From NCBI RefSeq assembly GCF_030506305.1, contig NZ_CP119421.1, positions 3,674,501 to 3,738,500 of the forward strand: DNA of 64,000 bases, given 5' to 3'. The DNA is from Porifericola rhodea (GTDB lineage: Bacteria; Bacteroidota; Bacteroidia; Cytophagales; Cyclobacteriaceae). The notes under the pieces are model-generated. The model was given only the letters and a program-made list of their open reading frames with translations. It was not told where the DNA came from and did not search any database. Shown one piece after another: positions 62,864 to 64,000 of this stretch. Numbering within the stretch: position 1 is the stretch's first letter; every line of letters begins with the position of its first letter. A program made the position numbers and the translations under genes.

Positions 62864-64000
62864 ATGAAACCCAAACTTATCAGAGTTACTGGGGCATTAC
62901 TCATAATGCTACATTTTTTTGCCCCGCCTTTGCTCCATGCACAGGATGCTGCTTTCCTGGAATGGACTGCAATGAACCTGAGCAACACGTCTTACAATGA
63001 CGATCAGGAAACTGCTCCCATCGCTCTGGACAGCTTCCTTGCCACCCTGGAAAAAAAGTATGCCATCAGCTTCGCTTATGACGGCAACCTAATCAAAGAC
63101 AAAAAAGTAAGTGTAAAAGAGCAGGAAGAGAAAAGTCTGGATACCATACTGGAAACAGCGCTTAAGCCTCTTAACCTGAAGTACAAAAAGATTAATGAGA
63201 AGCACTACATCATTCAGAAAGTAGCTGAGCAGCAAGTAGATAAGATTGGTGCCAGCAATAATGATGAAAACGTAAACAAGCCAAACGCTCCGGCTATGCT
63301 TACTTCTGCTGGTGCTAAAATTACGCCTATCATTATGCAGCAGACAATCACCGGTAGAGTAACCGATGGTGACTCTGGTGATGGCCTACCTGGCGTTAGT
63401 ATTTTAGCTAAAGGAACTACTACGGGTACGGTAACAGACATGAATGGAGACTACAGACTGACAGTGGCAGACGATATCACTACTCTTGTGTTCTCATCTA
63501 TCGGCTACACTACCGAAGAGGTGGAAATTGGAAACCGCAGCACTATCAACATCCAGATGATGCCTGACATTCAGTCATTAAGCGAAGTGGTAGTCGTAGG
63601 TTATGGTACACAGAAAAAATCTGATGTAACTGGTGCTATCGGAATGGTAAGCTCAGAAGAACTTCTGAAAGCTCCTATTAACAATGCTATTCAGGGTTTA
63701 CAAGGTAAAGTAGCAGGAGTAAACGTATTCCTGAACTCTGGTTCTCCTACCAGTAGCCCACGTGTTCTTATTCGTGGTCTGGGTACTATCAATTCTGGTT
63801 CTTCTCCTCTATACGTGGTAGATGGAGTGGTTATGGAAGATATTCAGTTCCTTAATCCTAACGATATCCAGAGTATGGAAGTGCTAAAAGATGCTTCGGC
63901 TACTGCTATCTATGGTTCTCGTGGTGCTAATGGAGTAATAATGGTTACTACCAAAAGAGGTGCGAACAAAGAAGGTGTTATCGTAGGCTATGACGGTTAT
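62864..64000 (+). CDS. SusC/RagA-family TonB-linked receptor, N-terminal part (runs off right edge)
   Basis: The first 379 codons of a large outer-membrane nutrient receptor. After the signal peptide (FAPPLLHAQ) comes an STN domain (~residues 55-125, LDSFLATLEKKYAISFAYDG). Next is a carboxypeptidase-regulatory-like domain (~160-235, ITGRVTDGDSGDGLPGVSIL), then the SusC plug signature VVVVGYGTQKKSDVTGAI and the TonB box region. The STN domain is the part that contacts FecR, so this receptor is the sensor of the sigma cascade upstream. The barrel and an expected SusD partner lie outside the window. Confidence 0.95.
   Translation, partial: MKPKLIRVTGALLIMLHFFAPPLLHAQDAAFLEWTAMNLSNTSYNDDQETAPIALDSFLATLEKKYAISFAYDGNLIKDKKVSVKEQEEKSLDTILETALKPLNLKYKKINEKHYIIQKVAEQQVDKIGASNNDENVNKPNAPAMLTSAGAKITPIIMQQTITGRVTDGDSGDGLPGVSILAKGTTTGTVTDMNGDYRLTVADDITTLVFSSIGYTTEEVEIGNRSTINIQMMPDIQSLSEVVVVGYGTQKKSDVTGAIGMVSSEELLKAPINNAIQGLQGKVAGVNVFLNSGSPTSSPRVLIRGLGTINSGSSPLYVVDGVVMEDIQFLNPNDIQSMEVLKDASATAIYGSRGANGVIMVTTKRGANKEGVIVGYDGY

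Noticed and set aside
1-64000. tRNA or rRNA genes
   Set aside because: No cloverleaf with conserved TTCGA arm or rRNA core sequence was noticed on either strand; a tRNAscan-type run would settle this.

Overview
The window looks like chromosome from a member of the Bacteroidota, most likely a marine or agar-associated Cytophagales. The reasons are two sigma factor / FecR anti-sigma / TonB-dependent receptor cascades, one of them ending in a SusC/RagA receptor with an N-terminal STN domain; many lipoproteins and Bacteroidota-typical families (DUF6090, DUF983, DUF1206, DUF5694); and an agar-degradation gene pair. Base composition is moderate in most of the window and clearly AT-richer between about 19 and 29 kb. 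No rRNA, tRNA, CRISPR array or complete insertion sequence was seen.

Layout. 1-2808 (minus): ECF sigma factor, short FecR-like anti-sigma factor and the N-terminal 503 codons of a TonB-dependent receptor that runs off the left edge. 3187-5913 (minus): two-subunit molybdenum hydroxylase (2Fe-2S and molybdopterin subunits). 6359-8956 (plus): GH16 and GH117 enzymes, together suited to cutting agar to neoagaro-oligosaccharides and then to monosaccharides. 9266-15204: housekeeping and stress enzymes (HD hydrolase, HxlR regulator divergent from a YhdH-type oxidoreductase, DUF6326, epimerase, and a Crp/Fnr regulator followed by an SDR, both preceded by the same 16-bp palindrome).

15.8-30.4 kb is the unusual part. 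It is a run of mostly single-gene, plus-strand units (trypsin-like proteases, lipoprotein, sterol-desaturase family, DUF3995, GNAT, DinB, CrtA-like monooxygenase, cupin, DUF6090 and unknowns). A cupin gene at 17308 and a minus-strand helical gene at 17787 interrupt it. Five units start at a GTT-type box whose reverse complement, ending in AAC, lies just after or within the end of the same unit's ORF. The box sequence differs from unit to unit. Between units lie large imperfect hairpins. This is the architecture of integron gene cassettes and attC sites, here without a visible integrase (a CALIN-like array). Several putative attC sites are very long and contain a GNAT gene or its internally deleted copies between their two arms. 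The same region has a ~375-bp direct duplication and a 42-bp phased tandem repeat.

31.2-50.7 kb is a run of mostly monocistronic plus-strand enzymes: serine hydrolase, DoxX-like, two RibD/DHFR-fold paralogues, acetyltransferase, quinone reductase, P-loop kinase-like protein, methyltransferases, nucleoside-hydrolase-like proteins, AraC regulator, amidohydrolase, alpha/beta hydrolase, MBL hydrolase and sulfatase. 50.8-60.8 kb: TRIC channel, PAS histidine kinase, ModF-like double ABC ATPase, DUF1206 membrane protein, IPT/beta-helix lipoprotein, STAS/SpoIIAA-like protein and an outer-membrane beta-barrel receptor. 61040 to the right edge: second ECF sigma / FecR / SusC cascade; the SusC gene is cut by the window end.
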